The notes beneath the pieces are model-generated. The model did no database searches, was not told the origin of the DNA, and saw nothing but the letters and a program-made list of their open reading frames with translations. From assembly GCA_037178625.1 (NCBI GenBank), contig CM074137.1, forward strand, positions 744,001 through 808,000: 64,000 bases of DNA, read 5' to 3'. The translations under genes were made by a program, and so were the position numbers. The stretch is from Skeletonema tropicum (Eukaryota; Bacillariophyta; Thalassiosirophyceae; Thalassiosirales; Thalassiosiraceae). Positions 9,794 to 19,348 of this stretch are shown here, piece by piece; the first letter of the stretch is position 1; each line of letters opens with the position of its first letter.

Positions 9794-12700
9794 ATGTTCC
9801 AGTCTTTGGTAGCCTGGGCGTCTTCTGCACCTCCCACAAGTGATGATGAAGCTGGAAATATTGACGACGGATCAGAGGCAGCTTCAGTGGATGGACAGTA
9901 TTCTGATGCAGTGAAGGAGAAAAATGAATGGATTGATGCAGTGAAGGAGAAAGATGGAAATGGAAGCCTGCCACTGCATGTTGCCGTCAAAGAAAATGCG
10001 TCGGTAGACGTGATTCAGCTACTGATCAAAGAATATCCTGATGCAGTGAAGGAGAAAGATGATTATGGAAACCTTCCGCTGTATTATGCAGCCGCAAACG
10101 GTGCGTCTGCGGATGCGGAAGTGATACAGCTGCTTATCAATGAACATCCTGATGCAGTGAAGGAGAAAGATGATTATGGATCCCTGCCGCTGCATTTTGC
10201 CGTCGGAAATGGTGCGCCGTTGGACGTGATTCAGCTACTGGTCAAAGAATATCCTGGTGCAGTGAAGGAGAAATTTAGAAATGGAGAACTGCCGCTACAT
10301 ATTGCCGTCAAAAAAGGTGCGTCAGATGAAGTGATACAGCTACTTATCAACGAAAATGCTGGTGCAGCGAAGGAGAAATATAAAAATGGAGAACTGCCAC
10401 TGCATTTTGCAGTGAAAAAAGGTGCGTCGGATGAAGTGATACAGCTACTGATCAGAGAATATCCTGGTGCAGTGAAGGAGAAAGATGGAAATGGAGAACT
10501 GCCACTGCATGCTGCCATCGCCATCAAAAAAGGTGCGTCGGATGAAGTGATACAGCTACTGATCAGAGAATATCCTGGTGCAGTGAAGGAGAAAGATGGA
10601 AATGGAGAATTGCCACTGCATAGTGCCGTCAAAAAAGGTGCGTCGGAGGAAGTGATACAGCTACTGATCAGAGAATATCCTGGTGCAGTGAAGGAGAAAG
10701 ATGGAGATGGAGAACTGCCACTGCATGCTGCCATCGCCATCAAAAAAGGTGCGTCGGAGGAAGTGATACAGCTACTGATCAAAGAGTATCCTGATGCATT
10801 GAAAGTGAAAGGTGTAAAAGGAGGATTGCTACCGCTGCATGCAGCCGTCTGGTGTCAAGCGCCGAAGGCAGTCCTGCTGTCGCTCCTGCAGGTGTATCCT
10901 GATGCAGTGAAGGGAAAAAGCAAATATGGACTCCTGCCGCTGCACACAGCCGTCAGATATGGTAGTTTGGAGGCGATACAGCTACTAGTCCAGGAATATC
11001 CTGCAGCATTGGAGGAGAAAGATGTTGGAGGATGGCTACCGTTGCACTCTGCCGTCTGGTATCAAGCGCCGAAGGAAGCAACACTGCTGTTGATCGAGGA
11101 GTTTCCTGATGCAGTGAAGGAGAAAACCGAAAAAGGATTCCTCCCGCTGCATGCAGCCATCAAGAAGGAGCTTCCGCAAGAAGTGATACAGGCACTGCTT
11201 GATGAACATCCCGACGCAGCTAGTGTGAGACACCCCTATTCAGACACTCTACCGCTGCATAATGCCATAAACATGAAGCTAGCAGATGCATCAATTTTGT
11301 TGCTTCTCAATGTTTACCCTCAAGCTGCACAAGAAAAGATGTTAGACGGGGGGATCCCTTTTGAGGTGTGCCTCAAAAACTATGCGTCAGAGGAATTGAT
11401 GCTAGCGTTTTTCAAGGTTGTTTCGAAGACAAGATTTGACGGGCTACTTCCATTGGGCATTGTCCTTAGAAATAGTTCATCAGACGATATCCTGTTGGCG
11501 GTACTAAAAGAGAATCCTGAAGCAGCGAGAGAGCCATTTTCGACAGAGTGGAATGTACTAGCACTGCCACTGCACGTTGCAATCGAGAAAAAGCGTTCCG
11601 AAACAGTGAAACAGGCTCTTCGCGATGCATACCCAGACGCAGAGAAGGAGGGAAACCCGTTCGAGAGCATTCTGAAATTACACAAACTCCTTGAGGCTCG
11701 AACAAGTTTGGACTCGATGGGTAAAGATGTCGAAAAAATCATCAACAAGTATCCTGATGCAGTGAAGACAAGAGGGATGAATGGTTGTCTTCCACTTCAT
11801 ATTGCTATTGATACAAATGCACCAGTGAATGTTATAAAGCTGCTTTTCAAAGCATATCCTCAGGCCGGAAAGGAAAAGATGAAAGACGGGAGACTCCCCG
11901 TTCTCAACGTCGCCGAAATAAAAGGGAAAACAGAGTATAGCTTAAGCAAGTTGACACGATCACTGCTCGAAAATGATATGCCTATCAGCACCGAGGATGG
12001 CACGCCTGTGGAAAACTGTGGTAGTTGGACCGCTTGTGTTTCTTCAAACACTAAAGCTGCGGCAGCCGCAGTGCGAAATTTGCTCTCCATGACCGGTCAC
12101 GGGGGTGGCTATGGTAAACACATACACGCCCTAGCTGATGCCCGTGATGCTCAAGGTAGAACTGCTCTTGGTATAGCTGCGGAAGGGCCACGTGCTGAAA
12201 TCTACAAATACTTACTATTTTGCGGCAGATACAAACTCCAGATTGGCCCACCCGAGCATCGCACAAACTCAAGTGTGGTGTTGCGTGCACAAGATCTTGA
12301 TGAGCAAGCTGACTATGGTGTCGTTTTTGACAACGCAGACGAAGATAATAACAGAAAGTTGGACCGAAGTGAGGTAAAAGCAATTGCCGATTCTATCGGT
12401 TTGACTCCTGATTTGTTTTTGAAGGGTTCGGGGAAGAGAGTAATTTCTAAGGAGACATTCGTTGCCACATGCAAGCGACAGTTAGGAGATGGTCCTCGCG
12501 AGGTGGTGATCAAATTTATGCAGAACAAGGATCATTGGGAACGCGAGCGCAAAGCTCGCAACAACGGAAACTATACCCTTGACCCAAAGTATGTGGTATC
12601 AGCAATACCAAATTTCCCAACGCAAACTGATATTGCTGAAGCAGTAGAGAGAGGCGACGGTGGCCTGGGAATTATTGTGGAGAAATATCTCGATGGCAAC

Positions 12701-14899
12701 GAACCAGGCAAATACGCCCTTGTCATGGATGCCGCAGACCGTAATCTACAACAGATCTTGTTCCAGGAGCAGCCCAAAATTGGAGTTGTACGAGACATGC
12801 TAAGACAAGTGTTTGAGGCTGTGCAACACCTTCATGAACAGAACCTAATGCACGGCGACCTGAAGATGGTCAACATCGTGCGTTTTCGTGTCGACAACAA
12901 ATTACGTCTAATAGACTTGGATGCCTCCGCACGAATATTGCCCATCGGCGGAGAGGAAGAGTCTTTTTCTGGTGCCAAGTTCTCGTCAGGTATACTGCCT
13001 CCTGAGATGATAGAAAGGATCGAGACAGAAGACGAGCTAGAAGAATTCAACAAGTATTGGGCGGGCGAAGATAAAGATCTTGTCAAAAAAGTGTCACCAA
13101 AGCCGTACAAGAAGCGAGGTGCAGTGAAAGCTCACTATGTTGTCAAGTCATTTCGCAAAGAAGAGGGCATGCCTGTGTTTGAAGGTCTACCGTACGATCT
13201 GGTGCATGCATCAGAAAGTATTGACGTATGGTCGCTTGGGGTTTTGGCATTCACTCTGCTCACCGGTGAAACACTCATCCCTTCCAATCGTAACGATGAC
13301 TGTGCGTCGGGTGCAGCGATGCATTTCCTGTACTCCTGGGGGATGCAGCCCGAGATATTGATAGAACTCTTCAAGAAAATTGACGATGATGCAGCTCGCG
13401 ACCTTGTTCTGCAGTTGCTACAAAGAGACCCGACAAAAAGACCGACTGTTGAGCATCTTTTGGAAAATCATCCTTTCTTCCACCCTGAGCGAAACGACAT
13501 TGAAATGCAGCATTATATTAGTGAAATGAATGAAAGACTCGACAATGTCAATAAATGTCTAACCATCCAAACGGAGCAACTGGAGATAATGAATGCTAAT
13601 ATTTTGGTAATAAAGATGCTGGGAAACGAAAGCAAGGCCGAATTATTTCTCACCCGGTCTGTGTTGCTCAAGGCCATCTTTGAAGCTACGGAAATTAGCA
13701 CTCCCACTAGTTTCATTGTTCTAAATGCAAAATTGCTTCAAGCTGCAGATTCATGTGTTGAAAAGGCGAAGCAGAAGACGCTTGATATCGTTACGGCAGA
13801 GGATGGCAGTGGCGTAAGCATGAAGACCAAGTATGCGTCTGCTACAGTCACTGCTGAGGGAGCAGCATTCCATCTTGAGGGAGATCTCAAGGAGCATTAT
13901 GAACAAGTTCAAGATGGGATTAAGTGGGCAAAGCGCATCAAAGATATCGGCTTGAAGGTTGGTGCAGGCGAGGTGGGCAATGCATTTGATATAATCAAGG
14001 ATGGAATTAGCGACCTAATCGTGGGAGAGGAGATGTATCTCTACCTCATTGATGAGCTGACTGGCGAACCGGTGCAAGCAGATGGCTGGCCGCTAGTAAT
14101 CACAACGCCATCTGATATCGTACCGAAGCTTTTGCCACTAATGATGGTTGGGATGCGAGCTATGTGCATCTACAATGGCATTGCGGGTCTGGCTAAAATG
14201 TTTGGTTGTCCTTTACCAAATATCCCCGAGGATATGTCGAAAGGCGCACAAGAGTCAATTGAACTTCTCAAGAAAGAAAGTTCAGTGGAGGACTTTGATG
14301 TTGTTCACGAAGAAGTCAAAGGAGGTAACGAAGAGAAAAAGTCAGTACGCGGTGCATCACTGCGTGAGTTTGTGGACTTCATGAAGGAGAATGATCCAGG
14401 TCTGAAAGAGAACAAAAGCGGCAACTTCGCTGGTTTGCAACGAATCGGCGATCCAGAGGATGGTACTGCGCTGTGGACTACACTCACAGATCCAGCAGAT
14501 ATTGAAAATGCCCTAAAGAAACGAGCGGAACAGCGCAAGGAGGAACAGCTCAAACACGACGAGCATGTCAAAGAAACAGCAAAGAGAGAGATCGAGAGAG
14601 AAGAGGGAAATAAGGCAGAAATCTCCGAAGAAGAAAGAATACTGCCATTGCCATTGACTGCAGGGGAGATAAATCTGTCCATTGATGCTCAATCTCCGAG
14701 TATGCATTCAGAGGAGATTACCAAATTTATTAAAGCCGTGGCAACCGCAGCAGCTGAAGAAGCAACTGCTGCAGCCAAAGAAGCAGCATCTGCAGCCAAG
14801 GAAGCGTCTGCAGCAGCCAAAGATGCTGTCTCTGCAGCCAACAAATCTACCGCCGCAGCCAATAGGGCAATTGCCAATGCTTGTTGCGTGATAATGTAA
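9794..14899 (+). CDS. Giant ankyrin-repeat / EF-hand / protein kinase ending in a CaaX box
   Basis: Single exon, 1701 aa. Residues about 35-700 are ankyrin-like repeats of about 35 aa (consensus like LPLHAAVKKGASDEVIQLLI.EYPDAVKEKDGNGE). One canonical EF-hand loop sits at residues 849-860 (DEDNNRKLDRSE: ligands at positions 1, 3, 5, 9 and 12). The kinase domain spans about 900-1240: VVIK with Lys 907, HGDLKMVN at 1020-1027 (HGD instead of HRD), DLD at 1041-1043 instead of DFG, an LPPEM activation-segment end, and DVWSLGVLAFTLLTG. Catalytic Lys, Asp, Asn and metal Asp are all present, so it could be active although it is divergent. There is no clear glycine loop. The C-terminus has a Lys/Glu helix, an Ala-rich heptad-like stretch (AAAKEAASAAKEAS), and ends ACCVIM. 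CVIM fits a CaaX box, and the extra Cys could be acylated. A calcium-responsive, membrane-tethered kinase is an inference. Confidence 0.85.
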   Translation: MFQSLVAWASSAPPTSDDEAGNIDDGSEAASVDGQYSDAVKEKNEWIDAVKEKDGNGSLPLHVAVKENASVDVIQLLIKEYPDAVKEKDDYGNLPLYYAAANGASADAEVIQLLINEHPDAVKEKDDYGSLPLHFAVGNGAPLDVIQLLVKEYPGAVKEKFRNGELPLHIAVKKGASDEVIQLLINENAGAAKEKYKNGELPLHFAVKKGASDEVIQLLIREYPGAVKEKDGNGELPLHAAIAIKKGASDEVIQLLIREYPGAVKEKDGNGELPLHSAVKKGASEEVIQLLIREYPGAVKEKDGDGELPLHAAIAIKKGASEEVIQLLIKEYPDALKVKGVKGGLLPLHAAVWCQAPKAVLLSLLQVYPDAVKGKSKYGLLPLHTAVRYGSLEAIQLLVQEYPAALEEKDVGGWLPLHSAVWYQAPKEATLLLIEEFPDAVKEKTEKGFLPLHAAIKKELPQEVIQALLDEHPDAASVRHPYSDTLPLHNAINMKLADASILLLLNVYPQAAQEKMLDGGIPFEVCLKNYASEELMLAFFKVVSKTRFDGLLPLGIVLRNSSSDDILLAVLKENPEAAREPFSTEWNVLALPLHVAIEKKRSETVKQALRDAYPDAEKEGNPFESILKLHKLLEARTSLDSMGKDVEKIINKYPDAVKTRGMNGCLPLHIAIDTNAPVNVIKLLFKAYPQAGKEKMKDGRLPVLNVAEIKGKTEYSLSKLTRSLLENDMPISTEDGTPVENCGSWTACVSSNTKAAAAAVRNLLSMTGHGGGYGKHIHALADARDAQGRTALGIAAEGPRAEIYKYLLFCGRYKLQIGPPEHRTNSSVVLRAQDLDEQADYGVVFDNADEDNNRKLDRSEVKAIADSIGLTPDLFLKGSGKRVISKETFVATCKRQLGDGPREVVIKFMQNKDHWERERKARNNGNYTLDPKYVVSAIPNFPTQTDIAEAVERGDGGLGIIVEKYLDGNEPGKYALVMDAADRNLQQILFQEQPKIGVVRDMLRQVFEAVQHLHEQNLMHGDLKMVNIVRFRVDNKLRLIDLDASARILPIGGEEESFSGAKFSSGILPPEMIERIETEDELEEFNKYWAGEDKDLVKKVSPKPYKKRGAVKAHYVVKSFRKEEGMPVFEGLPYDLVHASESIDVWSLGVLAFTLLTGETLIPSNRNDDCASGAAMHFLYSWGMQPEILIELFKKIDDDAARDLVLQLLQRDPTKRPTVEHLLENHPFFHPERNDIEMQHYISEMNERLDNVNKCLTIQTEQLEIMNANILVIKMLGNESKAELFLTRSVLLKAIFEATEISTPTSFIVLNAKLLQAADSCVEKAKQKTLDIVTAEDGSGVSMKTKYASATVTAEGAAFHLEGDLKEHYEQVQDGIKWAKRIKDIGLKVGAGEVGNAFDIIKDGISDLIVGEEMYLYLIDELTGEPVQADGWPLVITTPSDIVPKLLPLMMVGMRAMCIYNGIAGLAKMFGCPLPNIPEDMSKGAQESIELLKKESSVEDFDVVHEEVKGGNEEKKSVRGASLREFVDFMKENDPGLKENKSGNFAGLQRIGDPEDGTALWTTLTDPADIENALKKRAEQRKEEQLKHDEHVKETAKREIEREEGNKAEISEEERILPLPLTAGEINLSIDAQSPSMHSEEITKFIKAVATAAAEEATAAAKEAASAAKEASAAAKDAVSAANKSTAAANRAIANACCVIM
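10130..10800 (+). repeat. Near-identical tandem ankyrin-encoding units
   Basis: About seven consecutive 99-108-bp units within the ankyrin-kinase gene share long blocks at the DNA level (for example GGTGCGTCGGATGAAGTGAT and AGAGAATATCCTGGTGCAGT). Some units carry an extra ATCGCC (Ala-Ile). The DNA similarity exceeds what protein constraint needs, which suggests recent unequal exchange or gene conversion. Confidence 0.75.
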
Positions 14900-15195
14900 A
14901 GATTGTATTATAGCACTCTGATGACGATTATGCGCAAGCTCTTATTTGTTGGTTAAATAGTATCCTCTTCTACTCTTGCTCTAGACAAAAATGAAAGTAA
15001 GTGAAGCCTCTCCTCTTTTCGAAAATTAGCATGTTTGTGACTTTGCTGTCTGTCAAGCGAAAAGGAGGAGATGCCAGATGCCAGTGATCTCCCTAAATTA
15101 CCATCATTTTGAACACTACCATTCAATGATGTCTAGGTAGATATTGCAACTTTTACCTAATTTCCAAAGTGATATGTTACGAAAACTACCACCTA
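14900..15195. other. Intergenic region, nothing recognised
   Basis: 296 bp between convergent genes. I see only 3'-flank AT-rich DNA. Confidence 0.25.
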
Positions 15196-15444
15196 CTACC
15201 ACTCCTCTGCATATGAGATGCATAGACGAAAGACTAGAATGGAAACGGCCACCACCAAAGGCAATAGAAATTCGAATACAAGGAAGCATACAAGAATGCC
15301 AATGAATCCTCTCAGCAGCCACTCTCTCACTATTTTGGATGACACAACTTCTTGAGGAGTTGCTGTGCTGCTGCTAACATCACTATCGCCCCGCTCCACC
15401 AGCAATGTTGTTTGCTCGGTCACCTCGAGGTGTTGTGATGACAT
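15196..15444 (-). CDS. Small membrane protein, uncharacterised
   Basis: 82 aa from an ATG. The N-terminal half is polar (Ser/Thr/Glu-rich). Residues about 46-78 are a long hydrophobic stretch (FIGILVCFLVFEFLLPLVVAVS), enough for one or two membrane segments, ending YAEEW. The layout fits a tail-anchored or hairpin membrane protein. No family was recognised, so it could be a chance frame. Confidence 0.4.
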   Translation of the reverse strand: MSSQHLEVTEQTTLLVERGDSDVSSSTATPQEVVSSKIVREWLLRGFIGILVCFLVFEFLLPLVVAVSILVFRLCISYAEEW

Positions 15445-15857
15445 GATTGTTGGGGCTTGGGATGATGCGATTATAGAAACTTATCAGTGGGTTTTCTCTT
15501 CGAAGTTATATATACTGGCAGTATCAGTGTATTCTGGGTGTGCAATTGCACGAAGTCAAGGTCTGAGCGGAGCATCTGGAGCATGCATCAGTTCAGATCA
15601 GCTCTCGGCGCAGTTCTCGGCGCAAAATAAGCTGGAAGAATGTCCATCCGCCCGACACATCATTTGTTTTATTTGAGTGCTAATCCATGCATACCATATT
15701 AGGCATGCTAAACAATCACATCAGAAGCTCCTATGGTACCTGTGACCATCGTGGTCGGCCGGGCGGACGTCGGAGTTCGGAGTCCAAGTCGCAAGAACGA
15801 TCCATGGATCATGGCGAATGGCCGGGGAGATGATTGAGTGTTGAAGGCACCTCCGAC

Positions 15858-17307
15858 ATGAACCCATTTTCGACCATGACCACAAAAAGTGATGATGTAG
15901 AGACTGACGCGACGATGTCGTGCTGTGCTTCCTGCGGCATCGCAGAAGTTGAGTACATCAAATTAAAGAAATGCACAGCATGCCATCTTGTAAAATATTG
16001 CAGCATTAAATGTCAGCGGGATCATAGGCCGCAACACAACAAAGCATGTAAGCAGCGAGCGGCTGAATTACGTGACGAACTATTATTCAAGCAAAACGAA
16101 AGCAATTATGGGCGACTGTCCTATCTGCTTCTTGCCGAATTCCGTCGAAGCAAACAGTGTCGAGGGGAGCGCGGGAAAGCGGGCTGCATCCCGATTTTTA
16201 TGCCGATAAATGCCCCCTTTTCTGATAATACCTAATGTAAAGTAATCCAATAAGATTCAACGCATACCATTGATCGCCAAAAATTGATTTGCCGCTCGGC
16301 ATTACGGTTACGCCGATTAACGCCGAATAACCCCGAGTAACGCCGCTCGGCATTACGGTTACGCCGACTAATGCCGAGTAATGCCGAGTAATGCCGAGCG
16401 GCTCATGATGTGCGCATATCATAATGCCGAGTAACGCCGAGTAATTCCGAGTAGTGCCGCTCGGCATAGTAGTTATGCCGAGTAACGCCGAGTAACGCCG
16501 AGTAAAGCAGGCGGCGTAACCGTTATGCCGAGCGGCACAATATTTGGCGATATGTGTTGAATTTCTTAAAAATGGGAAACTTGACATTTGACACTTTCGC
16601 TTTTAATGCCGGATGATTCCGAGTAAAAGTACGCAAGCCCCCTTTCCCGCGCTCCCCAGTTGTCATGTTGCAGTCAAACAATCTGTGATGGTTGCAATCA
16701 TGCCAACAAGGTGCAAGAGTTGACAGAGAAATTGCCGCGTAAATGTCCGTTTTGTAGGCATCCAGTGCCAAGAGGCGATGAAGATCTCAAAGAGAATTTT
16801 TCGAAACGAATGGATGCGGGTGACCCTGCAGCAATGTTTAAAATGGGGAGAATCTGCGACAAGGAAGAAGACTATATCAGTGCATTTATATGTTGGTCAG
16901 AGGCAGCTGAATTGGGTAATATCCAAGCTCATTACGAAATAGCTTTTATGTACCAGTATGGGGTTGGTGCCGAGGAGGACAAGAAAAAGCAGGTATATCA
17001 CTTGGAAGAGGCGGCTATTGGTGGCCACTATGACGCTAGACATAAACTTGGTTCTCTCGAGAGGGAAAATGGTAGGTATGAAAGAGCAGTGAAACATTAC
17101 ATTATCGCCGCCAAGATGGGATTTGATGATTCGTTGGAAATGCTCAAGAATATGTATAGAGAAGGACTTGTCAGCAAGGAGAATTTTGCCTCTGCTCTTC
17201 GAGGACATCAGGCTGCAGTGGATGCTACAAAAAGTTCTCAGAGAAAGGTAGCAAAAGCATATCAGCAACAGTTGAAAAATGCAGGGATAATTATATTGCA
17301 GCGGTGA
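15858..17307 (+). pseudogene. MYND/RING/Sel1 copy disrupted by a frameshift and a transposon
   Basis: The 5' part begins at the ATG at 15858 and encodes a complete MYND finger (CCASCGIAEVEYIKLKKCTAC...YCSIKC..DHRPQHNKAC). Just before the RING module there is a one-base shift: NESNY is in one frame and GDCPICFLPNSV in the next, in a GGG run near 16111. The RING is then interrupted by a 494-bp inverted-repeat insertion (16164-16657). The remainder (SCCSQTICDGCNHAN, KCPFCRHPVPRG, Sel1 repeats, LRGHQAAVDATKS) continues to a stop at 17307 and has no ATG of its own before it. The 3' half keeps an intact frame of about 216 codons, so either inactivation is recent or that part is still translated from elsewhere. 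A sequencing error could explain the single-base shift but not the insertion. Confidence 0.82.
16164..16657. mobile_element. 494-bp non-autonomous DNA transposon (MITE-like) with GCCGAGTAA array
   Basis: The ends are inverted copies of GGGGAGCGCGGGAAAG (16164-16179 and complement 16642-16657). The interior is a dense array of 9-10-bp units around GCCGAGTAA/ACGCCGAGTA plus the palindromic GCCGAGCGGC/GCCGCTCGGC. Flanks read AGTGTCGA and AGTTGTCAT, which could be a degraded 8-9-bp target duplication as in Mutator-like elements; this is not certain. It carries no coding capacity and sits inside the RING-encoding part of the MYND pseudogene. Confidence 0.75.
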
Positions 17308-17785
17308 AGTTATGTATCTATCTAACAACATGTAACAACTCTGTTTTTAGGTCGAAGGGTTACGTTGGGCAAGGCTGATCATTCTTTATATATGACACAG
17401 AAGAGTCATTGCAAGCATTTCTCGATTGATAATAGCATCATTTTCATTTCACCTTTCTTCTTCGTAGTCCGAGAGACCGTGGCAGAACGAAGTAGGCGTA
17501 GGCTGATCAGCTCTATAGGAAATTTTCTCCTCCGTCAACTTTCTATCACATGAATACTTAGACTTTGGTGGGTAGAGAACAATGATTCATTGACCATAGC
17601 AAGGTCTATTCAATAGGTCGCCACGTATTTAGCAGCTAGCTGGTCACCTCTTCTTGCTATCATATGTAGCATCTCGTAGCAGCGTGCTCATGACAGTTAG
17701 TCATCTTCTATCATGCCCCATCCGCCCGAGACATTTATTTTATTTGGAGGCTACGAAAACAGAACCTACATTAGGCAGCTCCTTT
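17308..17785. other. 3' flank shared with two other places
   Basis: This stretch holds segments that recur downstream of the MYND copy at 20287 and of the second ankyrin-like gene. They include a CATTGCAAG..TCTCGATTGAT block near 17407, ATTGACCATAGCAAG near 17590, and GCAGCTAGCTGGTCACCT near 17632. No gene was seen. It marks the extent of the segmental duplications. Confidence 0.5.
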
Positions 17786-19200
17786 TTAACCCTTTCCTTC
17801 CGAGAGGGATAGTGCAAAAAACATCAGCGATGACCATGGCGCACCTCGACCCCATACTTGCCGACATCAATAACACTGCCTACACATAAAGTTAGAGAGC
17901 CCCACTGCAGTAACTCACTCTCCAATAGCCTTTCTGTGAAGTGGTGCCCTCAGGTGGTCATCGACCCACGCCATTACTACTTTTTATCACACCATAGTAG
18001 AGGTGTCGAAAAATCACGCTTCGACATCGGTGTGATGATGCACTTCCATCATGGTCTTCAGATGAATAGTTGGACCTACTCTGCCACCCTACTGGTTTGC
18101 AGACACCGACTGTATACTATTGAGCGGCCATCCATCTATTAAACAGTGTGACTGGGCGCCCTATGACGCATGCAGTGGCATGGTGAATACAGCATGTGAA
18201 AATGGATAATTTCCACAAAATACACCAAAAAGAAGAATGCATATATCTGACAGAATACAAGATGTAGAGGTGCCAAAACTCATTGAGGCCTTGACTATTA
18301 TATGACAATCAACGCTGTTGCACTGGATTGCTCTAATTTATTGCGGCTACACCATTGTTGGACTCATTGTAATATAGCACATTTTGGGGGAAATGAGATG
18401 CCCTACATCAGTCACCCACACCATTACATGAAGTGGTATGCGCCCATTTGATCCATGGGACGGGAGCCCTCTCGCCACACAACACCATTGGCCGTCTATT
18501 GTGAGCGTTTGACGGTGGTTTTAGGTTACAACATGACTACCAACAACATCTTTCCAACCGGGTGCCATCCTATCAGCAGCGGATGATTTGACCTACTACT
18601 CCATTAATACGTGTATTTGGCATGTAGTGAACAAAAACGAGAATAATCATCGATCATTATAATATATAGAAGGAGTTTATAATGTACCAAGGCTATTGAG
18701 TTAACGAAAGAAGTTTAATATGAGTATATTATATTGTTGCTCGGCATGTGCGGATTTGATGCCCACGACGGAAAGAGCTGCATACGATCAAAACGACGTC
18801 GAATCGGATGCCGCCGCTTACATAATCGAAATCAGCATAAAAATCTGGGTTAGGCTATATGTTGTTTATGTTGATCTTGTCGTTGCTGGTCCAATAATAC
18901 CATGGCTTGTCGCCAGATCATCATTGAGGAGATGTTTTTTGTTAGTGCGTGTGATGCGTGATGTTTTTGCAAAAAAAAATGCCAAAAAAGAGGAGAGGGT
19001 CGACACCTCTGACTACGATTTTGTAACCATTAAGTACCATGCGGCGAATGGTTGGAATAACGTCGCGGCACTTTGCAGACTCGTTCTAAACTACCTAAAT
19101 GGAAAGGTCTTTGAACCGTAAGAATCGGGCTAGTATTGGCGTAGTTATGGTCGAAAGCCAAAAGGAGTACCAAAGGAGTACCTCGGAAGGAAAGGGTTAA
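17786..19200. mobile_element. piggyBac-like element with TTAA target sites and 15-bp inverted repeats
   Basis: The sequence TTAA-CCCTTTCCTTCCGAG at 17786-17804 is matched exactly in inverted orientation at 19182-19200, ending in TTAA. A TTAA duplication with ends starting CCC is the signature of the piggyBac superfamily. The unit inside the TTAA sites is 1407 bp. The interior has no intact transposase, only a 133-codon frame at 18720-19121 without a recognisable catalytic domain, so it is probably non-autonomous. It separates the MYND pseudogene from the next MYND copy. Confidence 0.75.
18720..19121 (+). CDS. Hypothetical frame inside the piggyBac-like element
   Basis: 133 aa starting MSILYCCSACADL with a hydrophobic middle and a Lys-rich stretch (AKKNAKKEERVD). 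No transposase motif was recognised. It could be the degraded end of a transposase or a chance frame. Confidence 0.25.
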   Translation: MSILYCCSACADLMPTTERAAYDQNDVESDAAAYIIEISIKIWVRLYVVYVDLVVAGPIIPWLVARSSLRRCFLLVRVMRDVFAKKNAKKEERVDTSDYDFVTIKYHAANGWNNVAALCRLVLNYLNGKVFEP

Positions 19201-19348
19201 CTACCTTTCTTGCGCCAGATTGAGGTGATTGGCAACTGGCATTGGCAATCGGCACACAAGACACAAGACACTATAGAAGTTCATGTTCAATTCAATGTTC
19301 ATGTCATTGTCTCAAAGAATCTGTTAGATAGGGCACCGCTTTTCAACC

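Noticed and set aside
10231..10782. 183-codon minus-strand repetitive frame
   Set aside because: Arises from the tandem ankyrin units on the other strand; no independent evidence.
16198..16587. 129-codon minus-strand frame with repeated YSALLGIT
   Set aside because: Translation of the GCCGAGTAA array inside the MITE; repeat artefact.
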